10,533 bases of DNA, taken from contig JBDTIZ010000266.1 of the NCBI GenBank assembly GCA_039936115.1, positions 1-10,533 on the forward strand. The letters run 5' to 3'. Shown here in pieces: positions 1-5,988 of the stretch. This DNA is from DATIJJ01 sp039936115 (lineage in GTDB: Bacteria; Pseudomonadota; Gammaproteobacteria; DSM-16500). A program made the position numbers and the translations under genes. The notes beneath the pieces were generated by a model that worked only from the letters and a program-made list of their open reading frames with translations, was not told where the DNA came from and searched no databases. Position 1 is the stretch's first letter; each line of letters begins with the position of its first letter.

Positions 1-55
1 ATGCCAATTTGACTGGATACCGCGGACAAGCCGCGGTATCCAGTCAAATTGGCAT
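1..55. repeat. Perfect 25-bp palindrome (family 1 repeat)
   Basis: Positions 1-25 are the exact reverse complement of 31-55, separated by the five bases acaag. The core is CCGCGG-acaag-CCGCGG with long arms ending in the motif ccagtcaaattggcat. The left arm plus loop recurs at 1775-1810 and the right arm end recurs at 5680-5697, so this is a member of a dispersed repeat family. As the window begins exactly at the arm, the element may continue to the left. As RNA it would form a very stable hairpin, but no T-run follows, so a terminator role is not shown. Confidence 0.9.
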
Positions 56-171
56 AGACTTCTCGCCAGGGCTTTTAGAATTTGTGTAGATACTAATTGT
101 AAAAGAGAATGTCAGCACTATCACAAAGGCAGCCCCACAGAAGAAATCGTTAGTAAATGATATAAAAGGAT

Positions 172-198
172 TTGCTTATACGTTTTTTTTTATATAAG
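172..198 (+). promoter_or_regulatory. Possible promoter of the tRNA-Arg pair
   Basis: A TTGCTT box (172-177) and a TATAAG box (193-198) are separated by 15 bases, which is shorter than ideal. Start of transcription near 205 would leave a leader of about 40 bases before the first tRNA. The same bases form an inverted repeat (gcttata 174-180 with tataagc 193-199) around a T-run. This is a weak candidate. The rest of 56-243 shows no gene or recognisable RNA. Confidence 0.3.
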
Positions 199-243
199 CT
201 TAGCCGCTATTGTTTTCAGGCTAATCGTTTTTGGCTCTAATGT

Positions 244-320
244 GCGCTCGTAGCTCAGTTGGATAGAGTACCTGGCTACGAACCAGGGGGTCGGGAGTTC
301 GAATCTCTCCGAGCGCACCA
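244..320 (+). tRNA. tRNA-Arg (anticodon ACG)
   Basis: A complete 77-base cloverleaf with encoded CCA end. The acceptor stem is GCGCTCG paired with CGAGCGC. The D arm is GCTC/GAGT with a loop containing GGATA, which includes the A20 expected of bacterial tRNA-Arg. The anticodon stem is CCTGG/CCAGG with loop CTACGAA, placing anticodon ACG at 278-280. The T loop is TTCGAAT. Closely resembles the gammaproteobacterial tRNA-Arg(ACG), in which A34 is deaminated to inosine by TadA and reads CGU, CGC and CGA. It is the first of a tandem pair. Confidence 0.97.
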
Positions 321-380
321 TATTAAAAAGTGTTACGTTTTTTTATCGCAAAGAGTACCATTTCAGCATCACATCATTAA

Positions 381-457
381 GCGCCCGTAGCTCAGTTGGA
401 TAGAGTATCTGGCTTCGAACCAGGTGGTCGGGAGTTCGAATCTCTCCGGGCGCACCA
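381..457 (+). tRNA. tRNA-Arg (anticodon TCG)
   Basis: A complete 77-base cloverleaf with encoded CCA, 60 bases after the first tRNA and probably in the same transcript. It differs from its neighbour at five positions. Two form a compensatory change in the acceptor stem (T-A to C-G). One is at the top of the anticodon stem (C to T, leaving a T-G pair), one in the variable loop (G to T), and one is anticodon base 34 (A to T). Anticodon TCG is at 415-417 and should read CGA and perhaps CGG. Its sequence says it arose by duplication of the ACG gene or the reverse. No clear terminator follows. Confidence 0.96.
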
Positions 458-490
458 CTTTCAGTTAAAATCAATCTGCTTGATCAATTA

Positions 491-519
491 TTGGCTACCG
501 GCTAGAACAATGGTATAAT
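491..519 (+). promoter_or_regulatory. Promoter of the lipoprotein gene
   Basis: A perfect TATAAT at 514-519, preceded by TGG (extended -10), with TTGGCT at 491-496 after a 17-base spacer. Transcription from about 526 would give a leader of roughly 26 bases to the ATG at 552. This is sigma-70 type by pattern only. Confidence 0.65.
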
Positions 520-551
520 TTTTGCCTAATTGAATAGTTGCGGTTTATTTT

Positions 552-974
552 ATGCGCCATTGCTTGTCATTTTTTCTCTCAGAGCGCCTCGTAAGTGTCT
601 TTTGTCTAGTTGCATTATTGACTGGATGCGCCTCTGTTGAGCAAATCGGTGAAATCGGCCCTAAAAAACTGAAAGTGTATTCGGTTTCGCATAATGATTT
701 TTTAAGTGCGAGTCGCATGTTGGTGGTTCTTAATGAAAAAGGCGACTTAGGTGCCACTACAGGCGGAACTGTCTCAGGCGCGGGTATTGTTGGATTACAA
801 GCAGCAACATCGGTGGTTAGTTCAGGTGCGATTCTATATGGAGCGAAAGCTATTGAACATGGCATGGAAAATGCCCATGTCAAAGGTATTCCTTCGAATG
901 TTAATCTTAACGCCAACGCGAATATTAATGCCAATTTGCATGCATCGGGTGAAATTATTCATCATGACGGATAA
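552..974 (+). CDS. Small putative lipoprotein with Asn-alternating tail
   Basis: A 140-residue protein of no family I recognise. Residues 13-26 form a hydrophobic segment ending in the lipobox LTGC, with Cys26 as the predicted lipidated residue, so export and anchoring in an envelope membrane is likely. Residues 71-101 are rich in Gly, Ala, Ser and Val and could pack as a glycine-zipper-like or membrane-associated segment. Residues 116-128 have Asn at every second position (seven in all), and the end is HHDG. The ATG at 552 has no good Shine-Dalgarno site, but the promoter just upstream leaves little room for an earlier start; TTG at 564 would also preserve the signal peptide. The gene stands alone between the tRNAs and the dipeptidase. 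The signal and lipobox are seen; the function is unknown. Confidence 0.75.
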   Translation: MRHCLSFFLSERLVSVFCLVALLTGCASVEQIGEIGPKKLKVYSVSHNDFLSASRMLVVLNEKGDLGATTGGTVSGAGIVGLQAATSVVSSGAILYGAKAIEHGMENAHVKGIPSNVNLNANANINANLHASGEIIHHDG

Positions 975-1055
975 GCCATCCATTGTATCGGCACAATACA
1001 TTATCTGCTGATGCCATTGCTGTCTATTTTGCATATTTTTCTTCAATAAAACGTA

Positions 1056-1061
1056 TATAAT
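1056..1061 (+). promoter_or_regulatory. -10 box of the dipeptidase gene
   Basis: A perfect TATAAT lies 33 bases before the start codon, giving a likely transcript start near 1068 and a leader under 30 bases. The region about 17 bases upstream is T-rich without a good -35 box, so the promoter may need an activator or be weak. Confidence 0.45.
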
Positions 1062-1094
1062 TCCGGACTATTATCTTGAAACAGAGGAGTGTTC

Positions 1095-1784
1095 ATGCAA
1101 ACTCAAAACCCTGGATTGATTGATGTGACAAGACTAAGTAAAAAGTTATGTCAAACATCGATTGACTGTAAATTAGCGTATGCAACACAACAAAATTTTT
1201 TAGGACGTATTGTTGATGGTTATCATCCAGATGCTGCGCATATTTGCCTTATGGCATCGAGCGCGGCGCATGCTCTTTGCGCGGTGCAAAATAGTTTAAG
1301 TGAATTGCAATTGGGTTTATTTGTTTTTGACAGTTATCGACCGTTACGTGCGGTGCGTGATTTTGGTCGATGGATGCATCTAGCGGTGCATGATGATCAT
1401 GAGCTAGTTCGTAAAGAAATTCATTATCCGCATATTGGAAAAAATCAATTAGCGCAGATGGGTTATGTATGTGATCACGTTTCAGATCATTGCTATGGCG
1501 ATACGATTGATCTAACGCTGATTGATTTGAAAAATAAAACGCTTCTTGATATGGGCGCGTGTTTTGATTTTTTTGATGAGTTGTCACATAGCACTGCAAC
1601 TGTTGAAATGATTGGTGTTGATGCACTTAAGCATCGGCAAATATTATCGAATGCTATGCAAGCAGTGGGTTTTATACCTTATGAAAAAGAATATTGGCAT
1701 TTTACTTTTCGTGAGAGGGAAATTGAGGTGCCTATTGATATTGCGATTACGGCTGAGCTGGGTGAGTCATCCTGGCCAAGTTGA
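1095..1784 (+). CDS. ddpX: D-alanyl-D-alanine dipeptidase (VanX/DdpX family, peptidase M15D)
   Basis: Zinc dipeptidase expected to cleave D-Ala-D-Ala to D-alanine. The 229-residue protein carries all the VanX landmarks. Arg82 is in FDSYRPLRAV. The zinc ligands are His132 and Asp139 in DHCYGDTIDLTL. The catalytic Glu199 and third zinc ligand His202 are in KEYWHF. The block LDMGACFDFFDELSH is also typical. No signal peptide is visible, so it should act in the cytoplasm. The ATG at 1095 is chosen because AGGAG (1085-1089) lies five bases before it; an in-frame GTG at 1089 would overlap that site. The last three codons and the stop lie inside or at the edge of a dispersed palindrome (1775-1810), so the C-terminus may have been altered. 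No vancomycin-resistance or dipeptide-transport genes are adjacent, which suggests dipeptide recycling rather than resistance. That role is inference. Confidence 0.92.
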   Translation: MQTQNPGLIDVTRLSKKLCQTSIDCKLAYATQQNFLGRIVDGYHPDAAHICLMASSAAHALCAVQNSLSELQLGLFVFDSYRPLRAVRDFGRWMHLAVHDDHELVRKEIHYPHIGKNQLAQMGYVCDHVSDHCYGDTIDLTLIDLKNKTLLDMGACFDFFDELSHSTATVEMIGVDALKHRQILSNAMQAVGFIPYEKEYWHFTFREREIEVPIDIAITAELGESSWPS

Positions 1785-1810
1785 CTGGATACCGCGGACA
1801 AGCCGCGGTA
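1775..1810 (+). repeat. Family 1 repeat copy overlapping the ddpX stop codon
   Basis: Matches positions 3-38 at 35 of 36 bases (only 8 versus 1780 differs), covering the left arm, the CCGCGG-acaag-CCGCGG core and the first bases of the right arm. It then diverges, so the right arm is missing. The TGA at 1782-1784 that ends the dipeptidase gene lies within it. Confidence 0.9.
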
Positions 1811-1850
1811 CGACGGCATCTTTCTGAAACTAGCTATTTCCCCAGGCTTT

Positions 1851-1941
1851 TGTAGGGGCGAACCTATGTGTTCGCCCTAGCCTTAATACGCCATTGATAT
1901 CACTTCGATAGAGAGGGCGAACACGCAGGTTCGCCCCTACA
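1851..1941. repeat. Paired inverted repeat of family 2 between convergent genes
   Basis: The arm 1851-1878 (starting tgtaggggcgaac) is inverted at 1914-1941 with 26 of 28 bases complementary, spaced by 35 bases. Each arm is itself a hairpin: GGGCGAAC and GTTCGCCC around six bases. This BIME-like composite fills the junction of the convergent dipeptidase and DUF945 genes. It could end transcription from both sides, but only short T or A runs flank it. A third copy is at 3701-3730. Confidence 0.85.
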
Positions 1942-1966
1942 AAAATCTTAGAACCAAATAAAAAAA

Positions 1967-3646
1967 TCATTCCATTCTCCGCCCATTAACCGTCAACTTC
2001 CCCTCAAACCATTTAAACAAAACCAAATACTTATTATTTTCTTCTTTAACAAAACCTTGTTTCACAAAATCATCCAGCTGCGTGCTCATTTGTTTTTTAA
2101 TCGCTTGCTGATACTCATCAACTTTGCCTAATAAAAATAAATAAGGTAATTGAATTTGCGCATATTGTAAGTCTAATTGATTCGCAACAGATTGCGTGAT
2201 CTGTTTCTCACGCAAAAATTCAGACACTTTTGCCGAATATTGAGCCTCGGGAAGCAAATTGGTTTGCATTAACAACAGTTCGTCGCCAATTGCCTTCGTT
2301 ATCTGATGCCCTGCTACCCATTTGTTAATTAATAAAGTGTTATGCTTAACCGCCAAAGTCATTTGATCTCGCGCTTTCAGTAAAACAGGTCGATCAGGTT
2401 GAGACATTTCGCGCACAGCGCCAGGCATTCCTGATGCGTAACCAATTACATCTTTCATCAGCGATTTTGAAATATGCACCTTCAATTCTGCATTCGCCGT
2501 TTTAAATAAATCGGGCACATTTTCGGGTGGGATAAAATTAGCATCCGGCCAGAAAACCGCCGCATTCAGCTGAAGCTGTCCTTCAGGCGCATTTAAATCA
2601 AATTTATCTATTTTAATTGCGGAACCTGACGTTACAATTTTCGGCACTAACGCAATTATCTTTCGTCTGAACTGTCCTTGATACACTTCACCATGTTGCA
2701 CGAACTCTTGATAAACGGTGACGATACCTTTTATTGCACTTGCATTTAATTTATGTGCACTAAATTGAAAATGTATCGGGCCCGCATACAATTCCGGCAA
2801 TTGAATTTTATCAATATCAATTGTTCTGACGCCTTCTAATTGCCCTGCAATTTCTTCAGAGGATCCATGCGATTGAAAGCCTTTGATAAAAAAACTTTTC
2901 CCACCTGTTTCTGTTAAAGTCATTTCTGGCAATTTAATCAAACTCTCACCTAACCAAAACCCACCCTCACTCAATTGCTGATTGATTGTTAAATTCATTT
3001 TTGGCACAGTGAGAAAATCACCCGTATCCGCTAACGTAAAGTTTTCAAGCGCGATACTACCATCCATTTTTCTTTTTTCCGGTTGCACCCAAAGATTCAT
3101 CACCGCATTGCCTAAAGAAATTTTAATCGCACTATTTGGAAAACTACCGCGCACATTCAGGAATTCAACGTGATGATAAAAATTGCCAAATAACGAAACA
3201 AAATTATTTTCTGACTTTACAGAAAAATCTTGAATGCCAAACGTTGCAATTAACTTTTTCAGCTCAGGTGATATCTCAATTTTATTTTGAATTGCACCTA
3301 ACCCAAAGATAGTCGGCAAATTTTCAGTATGTTGATAAATAATCGGACCATGTTGAATATGCTGTTGCACTACAAATTGATAATGGGTAGGAAGTGGTTG
3401 ATGAGCTCCTAATGCTTGCAGAAAATCTTGCAACTCTGGTGTATTCTGCAGATCAACAGTCAACGTCACATCAGAGCTCATCCAACCGCGCTGATAATGC
3501 GTGATTGCAACTTGAATTGCGCCATCTGAATTATAAAAAGAAATTAAGTGATTATAATTTTGCTGCAGCCAACGTCCTGACGCCCAAGGGCCCAAGACGA
3601 TAACGATGATGATTAAGAGGAAAACACTACTGAGCAATCTGCGCAT
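1967..3646 (-). CDS. DUF945 family protein (YdgA-like), membrane-anchored
   Basis: A 559-residue protein with one N-terminal hydrophobic helix (about residues 4-22) directly after MRR, followed by a large soluble part. This predicts an inner-membrane anchor with a periplasmic body. The segment HYQRGWMSSDV (about 50-60) matches the conserved start of the DUF945 domain of E. coli YdgA (YHRGxFSS-like), and the long beta-rich body and poorly conserved sequence also fit. The family has no established biochemical role that I can state. The ATG at 3646 is supported by AAGGA eight bases upstream. It lies 88 bases downstream of recJ on the same strand, with a family 2 repeat in the gap, so cotranscription with recJ is possible. 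Family call is fairly secure; function unknown. Confidence 0.8.
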   Translation of the reverse strand: MRRLLSSVFLLIIIVIVLGPWASGRWLQQNYNHLISFYNSDGAIQVAITHYQRGWMSSDVTLTVDLQNTPELQDFLQALGAHQPLPTHYQFVVQQHIQHGPIIYQHTENLPTIFGLGAIQNKIEISPELKKLIATFGIQDFSVKSENNFVSLFGNFYHHVEFLNVRGSFPNSAIKISLGNAVMNLWVQPEKRKMDGSIALENFTLADTGDFLTVPKMNLTINQQLSEGGFWLGESLIKLPEMTLTETGGKSFFIKGFQSHGSSEEIAGQLEGVRTIDIDKIQLPELYAGPIHFQFSAHKLNASAIKGIVTVYQEFVQHGEVYQGQFRRKIIALVPKIVTSGSAIKIDKFDLNAPEGQLQLNAAVFWPDANFIPPENVPDLFKTANAELKVHISKSLMKDVIGYASGMPGAVREMSQPDRPVLLKARDQMTLAVKHNTLLINKWVAGHQITKAIGDELLLMQTNLLPEAQYSAKVSEFLREKQITQSVANQLDLQYAQIQLPYLFLLGKVDEYQQAIKKQMSTQLDDFVKQGFVKEENNKYLVLFKWFEGKLTVNGRRME

Positions 3647-3700
3647 AGAGTCAATCCTTCGTTCACCATATCCTTATGTTGGGTTGATTCGATTCTAGCT

Positions 3701-3730
3701 GGGCGAACACATAGATTCGCCGCTACAAAA
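3701..3730. repeat. Family 2 repeat, third copy
   Basis: Starts gggcgaacacatag and runs to ctacaaaa. It differs at two bases from the reverse complement of the copy at 1851-1878. GGCGAA (3702-3707) pairs with TTCGCC (3716-3721). It sits just after the end of recJ, five bases short of its stop codon, and before the DUF945 gene. Confidence 0.8.
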
Positions 3731-3734
3731 GGTT

Positions 3735-5459
3735 TTAAGCAGTTTCAATATGTTCTACTATTAATTGTACACTACGTTTACCACGATATTCGTTGATATC
3801 GACTCGATAGGCAATGTTGATATTTTCGCAGCGATAATTAGGCCATTGATTTAAATCAACATTAAATGCAATCGCATCAATGGTTTGATTTTCTTTACCT
3901 AAAGTCATCTTTAAATGTCGGCTGCCTACTAAGCGTTGTTCTAATATAGCAAAAACACCATCAAAGATTGGCTCAGGAAAAGCCTGCCCCCAAGGCCCCC
4001 CTTCACGCAAAACTTCAGCGACTTCTAGTGATAAATCTGTCGAAGCTAACTCACCATCACTCAAGACAGTATTTTGTAAATCTACTTGATTCAGTTTGTT
4101 TGACACAATTTCATTGAACGCTTGTGAAAACTTTTCAAAAGAAGCACGCGCTAGTGTTAATCCTGCCGCCATCGCATGTCCACCAAACTTACCGATCAAA
4201 TCGGGATATTTTATTGCAATATCTGCCAAGACATCACGAATATGTAAACCCGGAATGGAACGTGCGGAGCCCTTTAATTCTGTTTGATTCGCGAGAGCAA
4301 AAGCAATCACAGGGCGATGTAAGCGTTCTTTAATTCGTCCCGCTAAAATACCGATAACACCTTGATGCCAGTCTGCGTCAAATAAACAAATGCCGTGTGC
4401 TGGTTTTGAATCAGGTTGAATTTTTTTAAGCGCGTGCAGCGCTTGTTCTTGCATTTCAGATTCTATGATCCGGCGTTCGTCGTTCAAGTCCGTCAGAATT
4501 TTTGCCATTTCGCGCGCAGCCGACAGATCATCTGTTAACAAACATTCAATACCAAGCGCCATATCATCAAGACGCCCCGCTGCATTCAAGCGAGGCGCAA
4601 CAGCAAACCCTAGATCTGCAGCCATTAAACGCGATTGATTTTTTCCGCTAATTTCAAGTAGTGCAGCAATGCCTGGGATACAATGGCCTGCACGAATGCG
4701 TCGCAATCCTTGATAAACTAAAATCCGATTATTCTGATCAAGTGCTACCACATCAGCAACTGTGCCAAGCGCCACGAGATCTAGAAGACGTGACATATTT
4801 GGTTCAGGAATACCACGTTGTTGAAACCAATTTTTTTCACTTAAATAACGCCGCAATGCTAGCATCACATAAAAAATAACTCCTACGCCCGCCATATTTT
4901 TACTCGCGAATAAATCACCGGGTTGGTTAGGATTCACGATAGCATCAGCTAAAGGTAATGTGTCTGCTGGCAAATGATGATCAGTGATAATGACTTTAAT
5001 TCCAGCCGCTTTAGCAGCACTCACACCTGCGTGATTTGCGATGCCATTATCAACTGTCACAATCACATCAGGATGAAACTCTTTCTTTGCGACTTCCACT
5101 AATTCAGGTGTTAAACCATAACCAAATGCAAATCGATTCGGTACAAGATAATCCACTGATTCTGCGCCAAAACTTTTTAATGCGCGTATTGCTACTGCGC
5201 AACTGGTTGCACCATCCGCATCAAAATCACCGACAATTAAAATTTTCTGCTGCGTCATGACAGCAACCGCCAGCAATTCTAATGCTAGCTCCATACCTAA
5301 CAAATCATGATACGGTAATAAACGTTCCAAACCGCGCTCGAGCTCTGCAACAGATGCAATGCCGCGAGAGGCGTAAATGCGTTGTAATAATGGGTGAAGT
5401 TCGTGATTGATGGTGTTTGAAATTTCTGTCCGACGTTTTATTTTTTTTTGAGTTGACAT
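3735..5459 (-). CDS. recJ: Single-stranded-DNA-specific exonuclease RecJ
   Basis: 5'-3' exonuclease on single-stranded DNA, acting in recombination (RecF pathway), mismatch repair and base-excision repair. The 574-residue product, against about 577 in E. coli, is a full-length member of the DHH phosphoesterase family. Motif I is VGDFDADGATS (76-86). VPNRFAFGYGL follows (106-116), then VTVDNGI (134-140) and the DHH motif TDHHLP (159-164). The C-terminal DHHA1 domain contains GVIGILAGRIKER and GGHAMAAG (about 425). All metal-binding aspartates and histidines of these motifs are present. The start at 5459 is chosen over an in-frame upstream ATG at 5525 because GGAAG lies five bases before it, the length then matches the family, and the longer form would translate a repeat. 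The gene lacks its common gammaproteobacterial neighbours dsbC and prfB. A nested palindromic element lies 35 bases upstream, so its promoter is likely within or next to that element. Confidence 0.96.
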   Translation of the reverse strand: MSTQKKIKRRTEISNTINHELHPLLQRIYASRGIASVAELERGLERLLPYHDLLGMELALELLAVAVMTQQKILIVGDFDADGATSCAVAIRALKSFGAESVDYLVPNRFAFGYGLTPELVEVAKKEFHPDVIVTVDNGIANHAGVSAAKAAGIKVIITDHHLPADTLPLADAIVNPNQPGDLFASKNMAGVGVIFYVMLALRRYLSEKNWFQQRGIPEPNMSRLLDLVALGTVADVVALDQNNRILVYQGLRRIRAGHCIPGIAALLEISGKNQSRLMAADLGFAVAPRLNAAGRLDDMALGIECLLTDDLSAAREMAKILTDLNDERRIIESEMQEQALHALKKIQPDSKPAHGICLFDADWHQGVIGILAGRIKERLHRPVIAFALANQTELKGSARSIPGLHIRDVLADIAIKYPDLIGKFGGHAMAAGLTLARASFEKFSQAFNEIVSNKLNQVDLQNTVLSDGELASTDLSLEVAEVLREGGPWGQAFPEPIFDGVFAILEQRLVGSRHLKMTLGKENQTIDAIAFNVDLNQWPNYRCENINIAYRVDINEYRGKRSVQLIVEHIETA

Positions 5460-5493
5460 GGATTCTTCCGTTGAAATTTTTTTTTGAAAAGAA

Positions 5494-5658
5494 ACTGTCA
5501 CCCGGCGCTTTAATCCCACTGTCACCCCGCACTTGTTGCGGGGTCTGGAATCAAAAACATAAAAAAGTCATTAAAAAAATAAAATGTATTTTTTATTATT
5601 TAAAGCCCGGATCCCGCAACAAGTGCGGGGTGACAATGGTTAAAGTGCTGGGTACAGT
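5494..5658. repeat. Nested inverted-repeat (MITE-like) element upstream of recJ
   Basis: The outer left arm (5494-5542) and right arm (5613-5658) are imperfect inverted repeats. Their inner 23 bases (5520-5542 and 5613-5635, beginning tgtcaccccgcacttg) are perfectly inverted. Each inner arm is also a hairpin, for example ACCCCGCA-cttgt-TGCGGGGT at 5524-5544. The 70-base centre is strongly AT-rich. No ORF lies inside. The size, long inverted ends and AT-rich middle resemble a non-autonomous mobile element or a composite of REP-like units, though target-site duplications are not evident. Confidence 0.8.
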
Positions 5659-5673
5659 GGATTAAAGTGCTGG
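5640..5673 (+). repeat. Tandem 12-base direct repeat at the element edge
   Basis: The sequence ttaaagtgctgg occurs at 5640-5651 and again at 5662-5673, a 22-base period that straddles the right end of the nested element. It may mark slippage or a second insertion event. Confidence 0.7.
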
Positions 5674-5679
5674 TGAAGC

Positions 5680-5727
5680 CCAGTCAAATTGGCATAGCCT
5701 TCGCGGAAATGACGCTCGCAATGGCGA
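5680..5727 (+). repeat. Family 1 half-arm fused to a family 4 fragment
   Basis: Bases 5680-5697 (ccagtcaaattggcatag) equal 40-57 exactly. They continue into ccttcgcggaaatgacg, which resembles one strand of the 9088-9121 palindrome (ccttcgcgagaatgaca). The gap of 274 bases between recJ and the small membrane protein gene is thus almost entirely repeat-derived. Confidence 0.65.
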
Positions 5728-5733
5728 TTATCT

Positions 5734-5988
5734 TTACTGCAAAATCTTTTTGTTATAACGATTCGCCGCACCCACACCCCAAATGCAAGAAATCATCCAA
5801 GCTAAAAATACCAAACCGTATAATTTCATCCGCATTGCAATAAATCCAAAGAGAATCATTACAATGCCACCGACATACGAAGAATACAGCAAACCAACAG
5901 GCCCCAGAATAGCGCAAAATATTAAGGCGACTGCCACACTTTTCAAAGGCAATAACCCATTTGATTTTTGTAGTGTGATTTCATTCAT
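5734..5988 (-). CDS. Small three-helix membrane protein, unknown function
   Basis: An 84-residue protein. Hydrophobic segments at about 13-30, 36-52 and 55-72 suggest three membrane helices. The motif LGPVGLLYSSYVGGIVM occurs in the first two, and a short basic tail ends the protein. I recognise no characterised family. It is judged real because its ATG overlaps the alaC stop codon in an ATGA arrangement (5985-5988), which implies translational coupling, and because its composition is that of a membrane protein throughout. The link to alanine metabolism is positional only; an amino-acid exporter subunit would be speculation. Confidence 0.7.
   Translation of the reverse strand: MNEITLQKSNGLLPLKSVAVALIFCAILGPVGLLYSSYVGGIVMILFGFIAMRMKLYGLVFLAWMISCIWGVGAANRYNKKILQ

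Noticed and set aside
181..191. T-run as a terminator of an upstream gene
   Set aside because: No GC-rich stem precedes the run; the weak inverted repeat surrounds it instead.
545..934. Minus-strand ORF of 129 codons opposite the lipoprotein gene
   Set aside because: The plus-strand frame has a promoter, signal peptide and lipobox; the minus frame has no domain or upstream signal and is a shadow.
1089..1094. GTG start for the dipeptidase
   Set aside because: The codon overlaps the AGGAG ribosome site that properly positions the ATG at 1095.
1249..1626. Minus-strand ORF of 125 codons within the dipeptidase gene
   Set aside because: Wholly inside a well-conserved enzyme gene; composition (His, Gln, Asn rich) is that of an antisense shadow.
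5460..5525. N-terminal extension of RecJ from an upstream in-frame ATG
   Set aside because: It would translate part of the palindromic element, lacks a ribosome site, and exceeds the family length; the ATG at 5459 has GGAAG upstream.
5520..5635. CRISPR-like repeat-spacer-repeat
   Set aside because: Only two copies, in inverted orientation, with an AT-rich middle; no array and no cas genes.
5417..5665. Plus-strand ORF of 82 codons through the nested element
   Set aside because: Runs through inverted repeats and the antisense of recJ, with no recognisable domain or ribosome site.
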